Assembly: GCA_947459425.1 (NCBI GenBank)
Contig: CANHDJ010000012.1
Span: 1 to 64,000 of the forward strand
Source: Ignavibacteria bacterium
GTDB lineage: Bacteria; Bacteroidota; Ignavibacteria; Kapaibacteriales; UBA4661
Reading direction: 5' to 3'
Length of the DNA stretch: 64,000 bases
Below, one piece after another: positions 27,753 through 36,724 of the stretch. The translations under genes and the position numbers were made by a program. The notes beneath the pieces were generated by a model, which did no database searches, was not told the DNA's origin, and was given only the letters and a program-made list of their open reading frames with translations. Positions within the stretch are counted from its first letter, which is position 1. The number at the start of each line of letters is the position of its first letter.

Positions 27753-27909
27753 TGCGGTTTTGAAGGCAGATGGAAGCAAGGACAAGCGCAAAAGGCAAAA
27801 CTAGCATTTTCGGCGTACACCGCAAACACTCATTTTTTCTCACGTGCTTTCCTCAAAAAAGCGTAAATTTGCGCTCTTTCTTGTTTTTCCATTTCTCCCA
27901 GACAACATC

Positions 27910-29064
27910 ATGCACTATAAAGGCTTTGCGACAACTGCTATCCACACGGGGCAAGAACCTGATCCGCTTACAGGTGCGGTGACAGTACCGCTTTACCAGA
28001 CTTCTACCTACGCACAAGAGGGAATCGGGCAGCACAAGGGGTTCGAGTATGCGCGGACGCACAATTTGACACGCTTCAAATGGGAAGAAAATCTTGCCGC
28101 ACTCGAAGCCGGAAACGACCAAAAAGCATGGGGATTCGCCTTTGCAAGCGGCTTGGCGGCGATTGATACGATTATGAAACTGCTTTCCAGTGGCGACCAC
28201 GTTATTGCTGCCGAAGATATGTACGGCGGCACGTTCCGCCTTTTCGACAAGATTTTGCGCCGTTTTGGTGTAGAATTTTCCTACGTTGATATGACCGCTC
28301 CCGAAGCCGTGCGCAAGGCATTGACACCAAAAACCAAGATGATTTATACTGAATCGCCTACCAATCCGATGATGATGCTCACCGACCTTGCGGCAGTGGC
28401 GGCGATTGCGAAAGAAGCTGGGGCAATGATGGTTGTGGATAATACCTTCGCAAGCCCGTATATCCAGCAGCCGCTTCGTTTGGGCGCAGATATTGTCATT
28501 CATTCGGCAACGAAGTATCTAGGCGGGCATTCCGACCTTGTGAGTGGGATTGTGGCAACAAATCGTCAGGATATTGCTGACCAAATCAAATTCCTTCAAA
28601 ATGCTGCTGGTGCTGTACCGGGACCGTTTGAATGTTGGCTTTGCTTACGCTCTATCAAAACGCTGGCAGTACGCATGAAGCAGCACGAGGAAAATGCGCG
28701 GCAAATCGCTGATTTTTGTGCGAAGCATCCTGCTATCAAAAAAGTCTATTATCCAGGGCTACCGACGCATCCGCAACATGAGCTGGCAAAGAAGCAAATG
28801 CGCGGCTTTGGGGCAATGATTTCGATTGAACTTGGTTCGCTGGACAAAGCAAAACAATTTGCTTCTTCGGTGCGCGTCTTTACTCTCGCTGAGTCGCTAG
28901 GCGGCGTGGAATCTCTAGTTTGCCACCCCGTGAGCATGACGCATGGCAGCGTTCCCAAAGAAACCCGCGACCGCTTAGGCGTTACCGACGGTCTTGTGCG
29001 CTTGTCAGTCGGCATCGAAGATATTGAAGATTTGCTTGCTGATATTGAGCAAGCGTTGAAATAA
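27910..29064 (+). CDS. Cystathionine gamma-synthase/lyase family PLP enzyme
   Basis: A 384-residue enzyme of the Cys/Met metabolism family. The Schiff-base Lys is in SATKYLGGHSD; YARTHNLTR, GLAAIDT and TYAQEG are family blocks; ESLGGVESLVCHPVSMTHG near the end is typical of MetB/cystathionine gamma-lyase. Substrate class (synthase, lyase or homocysteine-forming sulfhydrylase) is not settled by these motifs. ATG 27910 was chosen because the longer frame begins with an Arg/Phe-rich leader without family match. Confidence 0.88.
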   Translation: MHYKGFATTAIHTGQEPDPLTGAVTVPLYQTSTYAQEGIGQHKGFEYARTHNLTRFKWEENLAALEAGNDQKAWGFAFASGLAAIDTIMKLLSSGDHVIAAEDMYGGTFRLFDKILRRFGVEFSYVDMTAPEAVRKALTPKTKMIYTESPTNPMMMLTDLAAVAAIAKEAGAMMVVDNTFASPYIQQPLRLGADIVIHSATKYLGGHSDLVSGIVATNRQDIADQIKFLQNAAGAVPGPFECWLCLRSIKTLAVRMKQHEENARQIADFCAKHPAIKKVYYPGLPTHPQHELAKKQMRGFGAMISIELGSLDKAKQFASSVRVFTLAESLGGVESLVCHPVSMTHGSVPKETRDRLGVTDGLVRLSVGIEDIEDLLADIEQALK

Positions 29065-29066
29065 TC

Positions 29067-29260
29067 GGTCAATTACTGAAATTATGCTTGAAATCTCAAT
29101 ATTCCCCTCTTTGGGACAAAGAGGGGTGTCCAAGCGATAGCGAGGACGGGGTGTTTCCGCGTCGTCTCAAGAGGCGCTACCCCGTCCGTCTGCGCTGCGC
29201 TTGACTGACACCCCTTCACAATGTGAAGGGGAATTGGTGAAAGCGTAATTTCAGTCAATT
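29067..29260. repeat. Structured intergenic repeat with terminal inverted ends
   Basis: The ends read ACTGAAATTATGCTT (left) and AAGCGTAATTTCAGT (right) and are inverted copies with one difference. Inside are perfect hairpins: CCCCTCTTTG/CAAAGAGGGG (29104-29126) and CCCCTTCACA/TGTGAAGGGG (29211-29231), plus GGACGGGGT/ACCCCGTCC (29144-29187). GGGGTGTC and GACACCCC pair the outer two. No ORF. The form is that of a folded repeat or non-autonomous element; no second copy is in the window. Confidence 0.75.
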
Positions 29261-29309
29261 ATTTAATCCACCGCAACACCTTTCCTTATCAACACTTTGG
29301 GCGTTTGCC

Positions 29310-31328
29310 ATGAATCAATCAAGCACTACTAATGGGGTTCACCTAAACGGAAGCACGAACAATGGTCATCCCGCAAGTAACCACGCGGCGCATGAGCCAT
29401 TTCATTATCACTATCTCGACCACATCAACTATCCCGCAGATTTGCGTAAACTTCCGCCCGCAGCGCTTACCGACGTTGCCAACGAAGTCCGCGAATACAT
29501 GGTGGACACCATCACCAAGGTCGGCGGACACTTTGGCGCAGGTCTTGGCACGGTTGAACTCACTGTTGCGCTGCACTACGTTTTCAATACGCCCAAAGAC
29601 AAAATCGTTATTGACACCGGGCATCAAGGCTACCCGCATAAAATCTTGACAGGGCGCAAACACGACCTGCACACGATTCGTCAAAAAGGCGGACTTTCGG
29701 GCTTTTTGAAGCGTACCGAAAGCGAGTATGATTCCTTTGGTGCCGGACACGCTACCACGAGCATTTCCGCCGCTCTCGGCATGGCAACAGCCCGCGACGT
29801 GAAAGGCGAGGATTACAACGTCGTTGCCGTTATTGGCGATGGCGCAATGACGGGCGGTCTGGCGTATGAAGCCATGAATAACTGTGGTGTGCAGAAGCGC
29901 AAAATCTTGGTGATTTTGAACGACAACAATATGTCGATTGCGCCGAATGTTTGGTCTATCTCGAATTATTTTACGAATGTTTTCACGTCGCCGACGCTTC
30001 AGAAATTACGCGGCTCAATTTCCGACATGACCGATAGAATGGACGATTTCGGCGATCGCATTCGTCAGGCAGTGCATAAAATCGAAGGCGGTATCAAGGC
30101 GGTGTTCACACCCGGAATGCTCTTCGAGGCGCTTGGATTCAAGTATTTTGGTCCCATCAACGGACACAATATGCCGCAACTCGTGAAAATTTTAGAATCG
30201 GTCAAAGACATCGAAGGACCGGTGCTGCTACATATTACGACGCAAAAGGGCAAGGGCTATGCGCCCGCAGAAGGCGATAAGCAATTCCTTCACGCGATTG
30301 GCAAAATTGATAAAATCACGGGTAAATCGCTGGCGAAAAAGCCCGACGTGCCGCTTCCACCTTTGTACCAGAACGTTTTTGGACAAGCAATGGTGGAACT
30401 CTGCGAAAAAGACCCGCATATTGTCGGCATCACTGCCGCTATGCCCGATGGAACGGGATTAAACCTGCTTCACGACAAAATGCCGGAGCGCGTGATTGAT
30501 ACGGGCATCGCCGAAGGTCATGCCGTTACCGCCGCCGCAGGAATGGCGTGTGAGGGCATTGTTCCGGTGGTCGCTATTTATTCCACATTCCTCCAACGCG
30601 CTTTCGACCATATTGCGCATGATTGCGCCTTGCAGCATCTGCACGTGGTCTTTGCACTGGACAGGGGCGGTTTGGCGGGGGCAGATGGTCCGACGCATCA
30701 TGGAGTGCTGGATTTAGCATATTTGCGCTGTATTCAAGGCATGGTTGTGATGGCTCCGAAGGACGAGCAGGAACTTCGCAATATGCTGTATTCGGCGGTC
30801 TATCACTATAAGCAAGGTCCCGTCTCGCTTCGTTATCCGCGTGGCAATAGCATTGGTGTTCCGATGGGGCAGATGCAAGCGCTTCCGCTTGGCAAGGGCG
30901 AAATCGTGCGCTCCGGGCGGGATGTGGCTATTGTTGCCATTGGAAATATGGTACATAAATCTTTGCAAGCCGCAGAACTCCTATGGCAAGAAGGCATTTC
31001 GGCAGAAATTGTGAACGCCCGTTTTGTCAAGCCACTTGATACCGCGCTGATGGACGACCTTTGCAGCCGTTTTGAGAAAATTATCACCGTCGAAGATGGT
31101 CAAAAGCAAGGTGGATTCGGTAGTGCCGTCTTGGAGTACGTCGGTACGAAACACAATCGTACAACCGATGTCTATATTCACGGCATTGATGATGTTTTTG
31201 TCGAGCATGGCACACAGGAAGAACTTTGGCACGACTTAGGCTTGGATGCTGAGGGTATTGCCAGCGTCGTGAAAGAATTTATTGGTTTTCCGCAGCACTT
31301 AGACACGGCGGAACTTGTTGGACGGTAG
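29310..31328 (+). CDS. dxs: 1-deoxy-D-xylulose-5-phosphate synthase
   Basis: A 672-residue thiamine-diphosphate enzyme, first step of the MEP isoprenoid pathway. Motifs: GHFGAGLGTVELTVALHYVF, DTGHQGYPHKILTGR, the TPP site GDGAMTGG...NDNNMSI, and DRGGLAGADGPTHHG in the pyrimidine domain. The first about 35 residues are a low-complexity Asn/His-rich leader absent from E. coli Dxs. Length otherwise fits (E. coli 620). Confidence 0.95.
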   Translation: MNQSSTTNGVHLNGSTNNGHPASNHAAHEPFHYHYLDHINYPADLRKLPPAALTDVANEVREYMVDTITKVGGHFGAGLGTVELTVALHYVFNTPKDKIVIDTGHQGYPHKILTGRKHDLHTIRQKGGLSGFLKRTESEYDSFGAGHATTSISAALGMATARDVKGEDYNVVAVIGDGAMTGGLAYEAMNNCGVQKRKILVILNDNNMSIAPNVWSISNYFTNVFTSPTLQKLRGSISDMTDRMDDFGDRIRQAVHKIEGGIKAVFTPGMLFEALGFKYFGPINGHNMPQLVKILESVKDIEGPVLLHITTQKGKGYAPAEGDKQFLHAIGKIDKITGKSLAKKPDVPLPPLYQNVFGQAMVELCEKDPHIVGITAAMPDGTGLNLLHDKMPERVIDTGIAEGHAVTAAAGMACEGIVPVVAIYSTFLQRAFDHIAHDCALQHLHVVFALDRGGLAGADGPTHHGVLDLAYLRCIQGMVVMAPKDEQELRNMLYSAVYHYKQGPVSLRYPRGNSIGVPMGQMQALPLGKGEIVRSGRDVAIVAIGNMVHKSLQAAELLWQEGISAEIVNARFVKPLDTALMDDLCSRFEKIITVEDGQKQGGFGSAVLEYVGTKHNRTTDVYIHGIDDVFVEHGTQEELWHDLGLDAEGIASVVKEFIGFPQHLDTAELVGR

Positions 31329-31375
31329 AATGCTGCGTAAAGATTGACAAAAATTTAAAAAGTATGATTGCCGAA

Positions 31376-31419
31376 AAAGCCGATGTTTCCTTGTGGGAAG
31401 CATCGGCTTTATTTTTTTT
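31376..31419 (+). terminator. Intrinsic terminator after dxs
   Basis: A 15-bp stem with one G-T pair (AAAGCCGATGTTTCC / GGAAGCATCGGCTTT), loop TTGTG, followed by ATTTTTTTT. Confidence 0.9.
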
Positions 31420-31457
31420 ACGATTTTCCTTGTGCAGAATCATTGAGATTTTTAAGT

Positions 31458-31476
31458 TAGTGTAAAATTAACACGA
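31458..31476 (+). promoter_or_regulatory. NrtR-like operator 1 (7-5-7 palindrome)
   Basis: TAGTGTA-AAATT-AACACGA, 30 bases before the NrtR-like gene. The right arm matches the complement of the left at 5 of 7. The left arm and spacing recur in front of nadV, which is what makes it credible. Confidence 0.5.
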
Positions 31477-31506
31477 ACAAAAAAAACAAGAAGAAACCTT
31501 GATACA

Positions 31507-32208
31507 ATGAGCTTTACCTACAAATATCCTCGCCCTGCGCTTGCGGTGGACTGTGTTATTTTCGGGTTCGATCATACCCAAGAAACGCCGGAATTGCAAA
31601 CTCTTTGTATTGAGCGCAACATTGCTCCATTCAAGGGGAAATGGGCATTGCCGGGCGGTTTTGTTCAAATGGATGAGACATTGGATGCCGCCGCCGCCCG
31701 CGAATTGAAGGAAGAAACCGGAATTGAAAACGTGTATATTGAACAACTCTACACATTTGGTGCGCCAGACCGCGACCCGCGAGGGCGCACCGTTTCTGTT
31801 GCCTACGTTGCGCTGGTGAATTTGGAAAAACATCATTTAGACGCAGGAACCGACGCGAAGTCGGCGGCATGGTTTCCCATCAACAAGTTGCCCATATTGG
31901 CATTCGACCACAAACTTGTCGTGAAAACAGCCATAGAGCGCTTGCGGGGCAAGGTACGCTATCAGCCTGTCGGATTCGAGTTGCTGCCTGATGAATTTAC
32001 ATTGAGCGAACTCCAAATGCTCTACGAAACAATATTGGAGCGCACGTTCGACAAACGGAATTTTCGTAAAAAAATTGACGGTTATGGCTTACTCATCGAA
32101 ACAGGCGGTATGCGACGCGGCAAGCCCAATCGCGCCGCAAAACTCTACCGATTCGATAGCAAACGCTACAAAGCACTCGAAAAACACGGCTTTCTCTTTG
32201 AACTCTAA
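31507..32208 (+). CDS. nrtR: NrtR-like Nudix regulator of NAD metabolism
   Basis: A 233-residue protein with an N-terminal Nudix domain (about 10-145) and a C-terminal winged helix (about 155-230; [20 protein letters not shown] then [13 protein letters not shown]), the layout of NrtR. The Nudix box [20 protein letters not shown] plus TGI is fully canonical, so hydrolase activity on ADP-ribose may persist. NrtR represses NAD salvage genes and is relieved by ADP-ribose (established for the family). It is followed by a NadM-Nudix and a NadV gene, and two 7-5-7 operator-like sites flank the set. Confidence 0.82.
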   Translation: MSFTYKYPRPALAVDCVIFGFDHTQETPELQTLCIERNIAPFKGKWALPGGFVQMDETLDAAAARELKEETGIENVYIEQLYTFGAPDRDPRGRTVSVAYVALVNLEKHHLDAGTDAKSAAWFPINKLPILAFDHKLVVKTAIERLRGKVRYQPVGFELLPDEFTLSELQMLYETILERTFDKRNFRKKIDGYGLLIETGGMRRGKPNRAAKLYRFDSKRYKALEKHGFLFEL

Positions 32209-32266
32209 TCAAGAACCAAGGAACAAGCCCTAATCACCAATAACCAATCAACCAAAGGACAAAACA

Positions 32267-33190
32267 ATGCCTGCTCCCCGCACCGATACTGGCGTTATTG
32301 TTGGGCGCTTTCAAATACATGACCTCCATGAGGCTCATCGTGCCATTATTGAGAGTGTTTTAGCGCAACATCGCAAAGTTATTATGTTTCTCGGCGTGTC
32401 CGCAACGCTTGTGACGAAACACAATCCACTTGATTTTGTCGCCCGAAAAGAAATGATATTACAAGCCTTTCCACAGTTGACGGTCTTGGCGCTACCCGAT
32501 ATGCCGTCGGATAAGGATTGGAGCAAGGCACTCGACCAGCGCATACGCGAGGTTGCACCAGTTGGCGGTGTGATGCTCTATGGCGGGCGCGATAGCTTCA
32601 TTTCGTGCTACTTTGGTGATTTCCCAACGCAGGAACTTGAGCAACGGGTCTTTGTCTCAGGAACGGAGGTGCGGAAAAATGTCAGTAGCGAGGTGAAATC
32701 TACGCCGGACTTCCGTGCAGGGGTTATTTATGCGGCGTACAATCAATACGATAAGGTCTATCCGACCGTTGATGTTGCTATCGTGCGCGACGATACAGTG
32801 CTGCTGGGCAAAAAGCCTAATCAGGCGAAATACCGCTTTATTGGTGGCTTTGCAGACCCTAGAGATGACAGCTATGAGCAAAGCGCCACACGAGAAGCGT
32901 TGGAAGAAACAGGCGCGGAAGTCGGCGATGTGCGCTATCTGGGCAGTGCAAAGATTGACGATTGGCGCTACGCAAGCGAAAGTGATAAAATTATGACGCT
33001 ATTTTTTATGGCGAAGTACGTTTTTGGTCGCATTCAGCCGCAAGACGATATTAGCGAATTGCGCTTTTTCCGCTTTTCCGAATTACAGCGCACCGATATT
33101 GTGCCGGAACATGGCGTACTCTATGATTTGCTCAAACGAACTATTCCCGAACTTGGCAGTGGTACTCATCGGGGCGTAGATTTGCCGTAG
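32267..33190 (+). CDS. nadM: Bifunctional NMN adenylyltransferase / Nudix hydrolase (NadM-Nudix)
   Basis: A 307-residue two-domain protein. Residues 1-170: nucleotidyltransferase with GVIVGRFQIHDLHEAH; the usual HxGH is HEAH here. VSGTEVRKN resembles the second ATP-contact motif (ISSTxxR). Residues 175-300: Nudix domain with GGFADPRDDSYEQSATREAL and EETGA, one residue longer than the canonical box before the REAL helix. It would make NAD from NMN and ATP, downstream of NadV. The 58-base gap to nrtR is a degenerate CCAAT-rich repeat. Assignment rests on both domains plus context. Confidence 0.8.
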   Translation: MPAPRTDTGVIVGRFQIHDLHEAHRAIIESVLAQHRKVIMFLGVSATLVTKHNPLDFVARKEMILQAFPQLTVLALPDMPSDKDWSKALDQRIREVAPVGGVMLYGGRDSFISCYFGDFPTQELEQRVFVSGTEVRKNVSSEVKSTPDFRAGVIYAAYNQYDKVYPTVDVAIVRDDTVLLGKKPNQAKYRFIGGFADPRDDSYEQSATREALEETGAEVGDVRYLGSAKIDDWRYASESDKIMTLFFMAKYVFGRIQPQDDISELRFFRFSELQRTDIVPEHGVLYDLLKRTIPELGSGTHRGVDLP

Positions 33191-33297
33191 CATTCCATCC
33201 AGGAGTATGAAAGCAATTCGCTCTTCTTGATCTTGCTCATCGCCTGTGTGAATTTCATCCGCATTCCGATTTATCAATTTTTTTTGCCCAAAAAAGA

Positions 33298-33316
33298 TAG
33301 TGTACTTTGTACAATA
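33298..33316 (+). promoter_or_regulatory. NrtR-like operator 2 (7-5-7 palindrome)
   Basis: TAGTGTA-CTTTG-TACAATA, right arm matching the complement of the left at 6 of 7, 32 bases before nadV. Same left arm and spacing as the site at 31458. Confidence 0.55.
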
Positions 33317-33348
33317 ACAAAAAATTCTTCACCTTTTCTTCTACGACC

Positions 33349-34731
33349 ATGAATCGCAAGAACAATATCCTTCTTCTGACCGACAGCTATAAAGTCAGTC
33401 ACTACAAGCAATATCCGCCGGAGACAAGCACAATTTATTCGTATTTTGAATCGCGGGGCGGGCGTTTTGATAATGTCGTGTTTTTTGGTTTGCAATATTA
33501 TTTGAAAGAATATCTTGCCGGGCAAATCGTAACGCAAGAAACAATCAGTGATGCAGCCTTCGTGTACGAAAAACACTTTGGTAATCCGGCGCTTTTTAAC
33601 CGTGCCGGATGGGAATATATTCTTCAGCGCCATAATGGGCGCTTGCCAGTGCGCATCAGAGCCGTGCCGGAAGGCAGCGCCATCGCCACACACAACGTGA
33701 TGATGACGATTGAAAACACCGACCCGCAATGCTATTGGCTGACAAATTTTCTGGAAACACTTTTGGTACAAACGTGGTATGGCAGCACGGTTGCGACGCT
33801 TTCGCGGGAAATTAAAAAGGTCATTCTGCGGTATTTGGAGGAAACAGGCGATGCAGCGCTGATAGATTTTAAGCTGCACGATTTCGGGTTTCGCGGCGTG
33901 TCGTCGGTGGAGTCAGCGGGCATAGGCGGAGCGGCGCATTTGGTGAATTTTATGGGAACTGATACCGTTCAGGCGCTCACGTTTATTCAGGATTTTTACA
34001 ACACGCAGCAATGCTACGGGTTTTCGATTCCGGCGGCGGAACACAGCACGATTACATCATGGGGGCGCGAAAACGAGGCAAAGGCGTACGCAAATATGCT
34101 GTCGCAGTATCCCGAAGGTTTGGTGGCGTGTGTGAGCGATTCTTACGATATTTACGCTGCTTGCGACCAGATTTGGGGGCAGCAACTCCACGATGCTGTG
34201 CTGAATCGCAAAGGAACACTTGTGGTGCGCCCTGATTCGGGCAAGCCGTCGGAAGTGGTCTTGAAGGTACTGGAAATACTGGGCAATCGCTTTGGCACAA
34301 GCCAGAATGCGAAGGGCTTTAAAGTGTTACATCCCAACGTCCGCGTGATTCAAGGCGACGGGGTTGATTACGACTCAATTGGCGAGATTTTAAGCGTTCT
34401 GAAGCAACACCACTGGTCGGCGGACAACATTGCCTTTGGCATGGGTGGAGCGCTATTGCAAAAACTTGACCGCGATACCCAAAAATTTGCCTTCAAATGC
34501 AGTGCCGCCGTTGTGGGCGGCGTAGAGCGCGATGTTTTCAAACAACCCATCACCGATAGCGGCAAAAACTCGAAACGCGGACGCTTGAAATTGGTGCATA
34601 CGCCCGAAGGCGGCTTCACAACGGTTGGCGCTGATTCGGACGCTGCAGATGTACTGCAAACGGTGTTTGAAAACGGCTATCTGACGAAAGAATATACGTT
34701 TGATGATGTCAAGCGGAATGCGGCGTTGTAG
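33349..34731 (+). CDS. nadV: Nicotinamide phosphoribosyltransferase
   Basis: A 460-residue NAMPT-family enzyme making NMN from nicotinamide and PRPP. Family blocks: LLTDSYKVSHYKQYPP at the N-terminus, KLHDFGFRGVSS, the PRPP region RPDSGKPSEVVLKVL, VIQGDGVDY, and FGMGGALLQKLDRDTQKFA. Length matches NadV/NAMPT (about 460-490). It completes a two-step nicotinamide-to-NAD salvage route with the preceding gene. Confidence 0.95.
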   Translation: MNRKNNILLLTDSYKVSHYKQYPPETSTIYSYFESRGGRFDNVVFFGLQYYLKEYLAGQIVTQETISDAAFVYEKHFGNPALFNRAGWEYILQRHNGRLPVRIRAVPEGSAIATHNVMMTIENTDPQCYWLTNFLETLLVQTWYGSTVATLSREIKKVILRYLEETGDAALIDFKLHDFGFRGVSSVESAGIGGAAHLVNFMGTDTVQALTFIQDFYNTQQCYGFSIPAAEHSTITSWGRENEAKAYANMLSQYPEGLVACVSDSYDIYAACDQIWGQQLHDAVLNRKGTLVVRPDSGKPSEVVLKVLEILGNRFGTSQNAKGFKVLHPNVRVIQGDGVDYDSIGEILSVLKQHHWSADNIAFGMGGALLQKLDRDTQKFAFKCSAAVVGGVERDVFKQPITDSGKNSKRGRLKLVHTPEGGFTTVGADSDAADVLQTVFENGYLTKEYTFDDVKRNAAL

Positions 34732-34760
34732 TAGTCCATGAAAAATATTTGCGGATGCTT

Positions 34761-34800
34761 CGGCAAACTCAACATAAGGTCGGCAAACTCAACATAAGGT
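34761..34800 (+). repeat. Perfect 20-bp tandem duplication
   Basis: CGGCAAACTCAACATAAGGT occurs twice head to tail in the gap after nadV. Each copy ends ACATAAGGT and the sequence continues TTGAAG. No gene or hairpin is involved. Confidence 0.9.
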
Positions 34801-34873
34801 TTGAAGTGCTTTTTATCCTGAGTTTGCTTGCTAGAGTCATAGAAATCGAAGCACCCATTTGTTTTCTTTCTTA

Positions 34874-35806
34874 TCAAGGAATTTTTCCCTCAGCTTTTAA
34901 CTCTTTTTCGTAGCTCTGTAGCTGTTTTTGTAGCTGTTGTAGCTCGGCTTGAAATTCCTGATAAATCATGCTCATACGCGCTAAATCACCGCCAAAAATG
35001 TTTCCACTGGCAGCTAGTATTCCCGCGCTCGCGCTATTTCCGCCAAGGTTGTCGATTGAGGCTTGGGTTAATGTCAATTCATCGGCGAGGCTTTGCAAAT
35101 GACGAACGATTTTGTCAATAGCTTTGTTTTTCATCGGCGCGGTCTCCTGCCGAAGAAAATAGGCTATACACTGAATAGAAAAGAAACTTTTGGTATTGAT
35201 GATGCTTCCATCACAGTCTATCGGGTTGATCATGGATTGCAATGGCAATACCCCAGAAGGAGTCGATGAGTTTGTTCCTGGGAATGAGATATTTCTAAAT
35301 TGATTACGCATAGTCTGAGCCATCGGATTAATTCGCTGTCCGACGTTAATCCCTTGCTTCGCACCTCGTATGCGCTGGGCATAATTCACGCTTTTATCAG
35401 CTTCAACAGTGACCGTAGGCAAACGAACGATCTTTGTTCCGTCGCCTGATTGCTCATTGCAATAGCGATCCATCAAATCGACAGCAGGCGCATATCCAAG
35501 TTGAGATGCTTTTGCCAACCTACCACAGCCTTCTTGCTTACGACCCGAATTAATGAGTAAACTCCCCAGCATCCCCATTGAAGCCACATCATTAGGGTTA
35601 TAGCGCAAGGCAGTGGTAAAATCTTGTATAGCCTTGGTATAGTTTTCACGGTGAACATAGACACAAGCGCGATAGAAGTAGCTTTCCGAATGATTGGGCA
35701 TAATCGACAATATTTGCGAGAATGCCTTCTCCGCTTCATCGAAACGATTTACAAAATATCTGCATAGTCCGAGTTGATAATATGCTGTTGCCGATTGAAT
35801 AAGAGG
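34874..35806 (-). pseudogene. TPR protein, 5' end removed by the IS630 element
   Basis: The reading frame contains at least two tetratricopeptide units near its start (YYQLGLCRYFVNRFDEAEKA and YFYRACVYVHRENYTKAIQD) and begins in mid-repeat at the IS boundary, so the 5' part is missing. The frame runs on into the element, where an ATG at 35851 could start a product with about 15 element-coded residues. After the repeats come a low-complexity middle and a Gln/Lys coiled coil (QQLQKQLQSYEKELKAEGKI). Sequence beyond the right IS end in the same frame is antisense to the marR gene and does not resemble TPR, so the 5' part was lost, not only separated. Function unknown. Confidence 0.65.
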
Positions 35807-35810
35807 TAAG

Positions 35811-36230
35811 TTAATTCTCAAAAGTAATTCGGTATTTTGTTCCAATAGCATTAAGTATAGCGAACAAATGGGAACGAAGATTGACAAAACTCGAATAAGC
35901 CTCTATCGGTAACCAATGATATTTGATAAACTTCCAGAGGATTTCGATTCGATTAAGCGTTGACGAATAGGTCGGTAAGAATTCCAAGCGGACATTTTTT
36001 CGCCTCCACCGTTTTTCTGCCTCTCTCACCTCATCGGTATGATGTATCGGAGCGTTATCAATAACGAGAAACAACGGTTTCGATTTGGCAGAACGCCGCT
36101 TGATATACTCATCAATTGCCGCAATAATACAGCGGTCATCAAGGTTTTTCTCAAAGACGGTACAGCGAAAGTGACAATCGCTGCGCAAGAAACCGACAAC
36201 GTTCAAACGCTGGTGATGTCCCTCAAGCAC
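35811..36230 (-). CDS. IS630 transposase, catalytic C-terminal frame
   Basis: A 139-residue frame with the DDE region: second Asp in VIDNAPIHHTD and third acidic residue in LNRIEILWKFIKYHW. It starts at a GTG overlapping the stop of the upstream frame (GTGCTTGA), so reinitiation is possible. Relative to that frame it is shifted +1, not the -1 usual for programmed slippage in this family. The stop lies inside the left inverted repeat. Confidence 0.82.
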   Translation of the reverse strand: MLEGHHQRLNVVGFLRSDCHFRCTVFEKNLDDRCIIAAIDEYIKRRSAKSKPLFLVIDNAPIHHTDEVREAEKRWRRKNVRLEFLPTYSSTLNRIEILWKFIKYHWLPIEAYSSFVNLRSHLFAILNAIGTKYRITFEN

Positions 36231-36510
36231 GAATCCATATCGGACGCTCGGGATGTTGCCATGCCATTGGCTGTGAGGCTTTCAGCGAAAATCCCGAGGC
36301 ATCAACATACGCTACCTCGACCTTGCCTTGCTCTTGCTGTTTCTCCAACCCTGCCAAACGTTTCGCCGCACGTTTGTACTGTTCCGGGTCAGGTTCTTTG
36401 GCAAGACCTTTACGAATCCGCCTAAAACTCAAGCCATTCTCGCGTAAGCGGCGGCGAATCGTTTCCAACTGCTTGCACGTGGATTCATTCAAGGGCGTTA
36501 CGAATTTCAT
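36223..36510 (-). CDS. IS630 transposase, N-terminal frame with internal deletion
   Basis: About 95 residues. MKFVTPLNESTCKQLETI looks like the true N-terminus of long IS630 transposases, but it passes straight into RRRLRENGLSFRRIRKGLA, the end of the helix-turn-helix region, so roughly 90-100 residues of DNA-binding domain appear deleted in frame. The first catalytic Asp is in VAYVDASGFSL. An upstream ATG (36576) would add 22 residues. The product probably cannot bind its ends. Confidence 0.72.
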   Translation of the reverse strand: MKFVTPLNESTCKQLETIRRRLRENGLSFRRIRKGLAKEPDPEQYKRAAKRLAGLEKQQEQGKVEVAYVDASGFSLKASQPMAWQHPERPIWIRA

Positions 36511-36724
36511 CGGTACAAAAGATAGAGATTGGCTCAATGGAATTGGTGGCAATTTCGTGATTTTGTGCCATTCCATCAAGCAATTACCGAATTTCTTTTG
36601 AGAAAGAACTTAATTGCTCGGTATTGGGGAGTATTCTTCTCTTTTTTTTGGTAATCTGCCAAAAAAAGCAGAAATTTGATGTTGGAACATTTAATGGTGC
36701 AACGCTTAATTTATCCCTTTCACC

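Larger units (their letters stand above)
35807..36612 (-). mobile_element. Short IS630-family insertion sequence
   Basis: Inverted ends: 35807-35834 and 36585-36612 match at 25 of 28 positions. Both begin TA, the dinucleotide duplicated by IS630 elements, leaving a core of about 802 bp. Full elements are usually 1.1 kb; the missing length corresponds to the DNA-binding half of the transposase. Confidence 0.88.
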
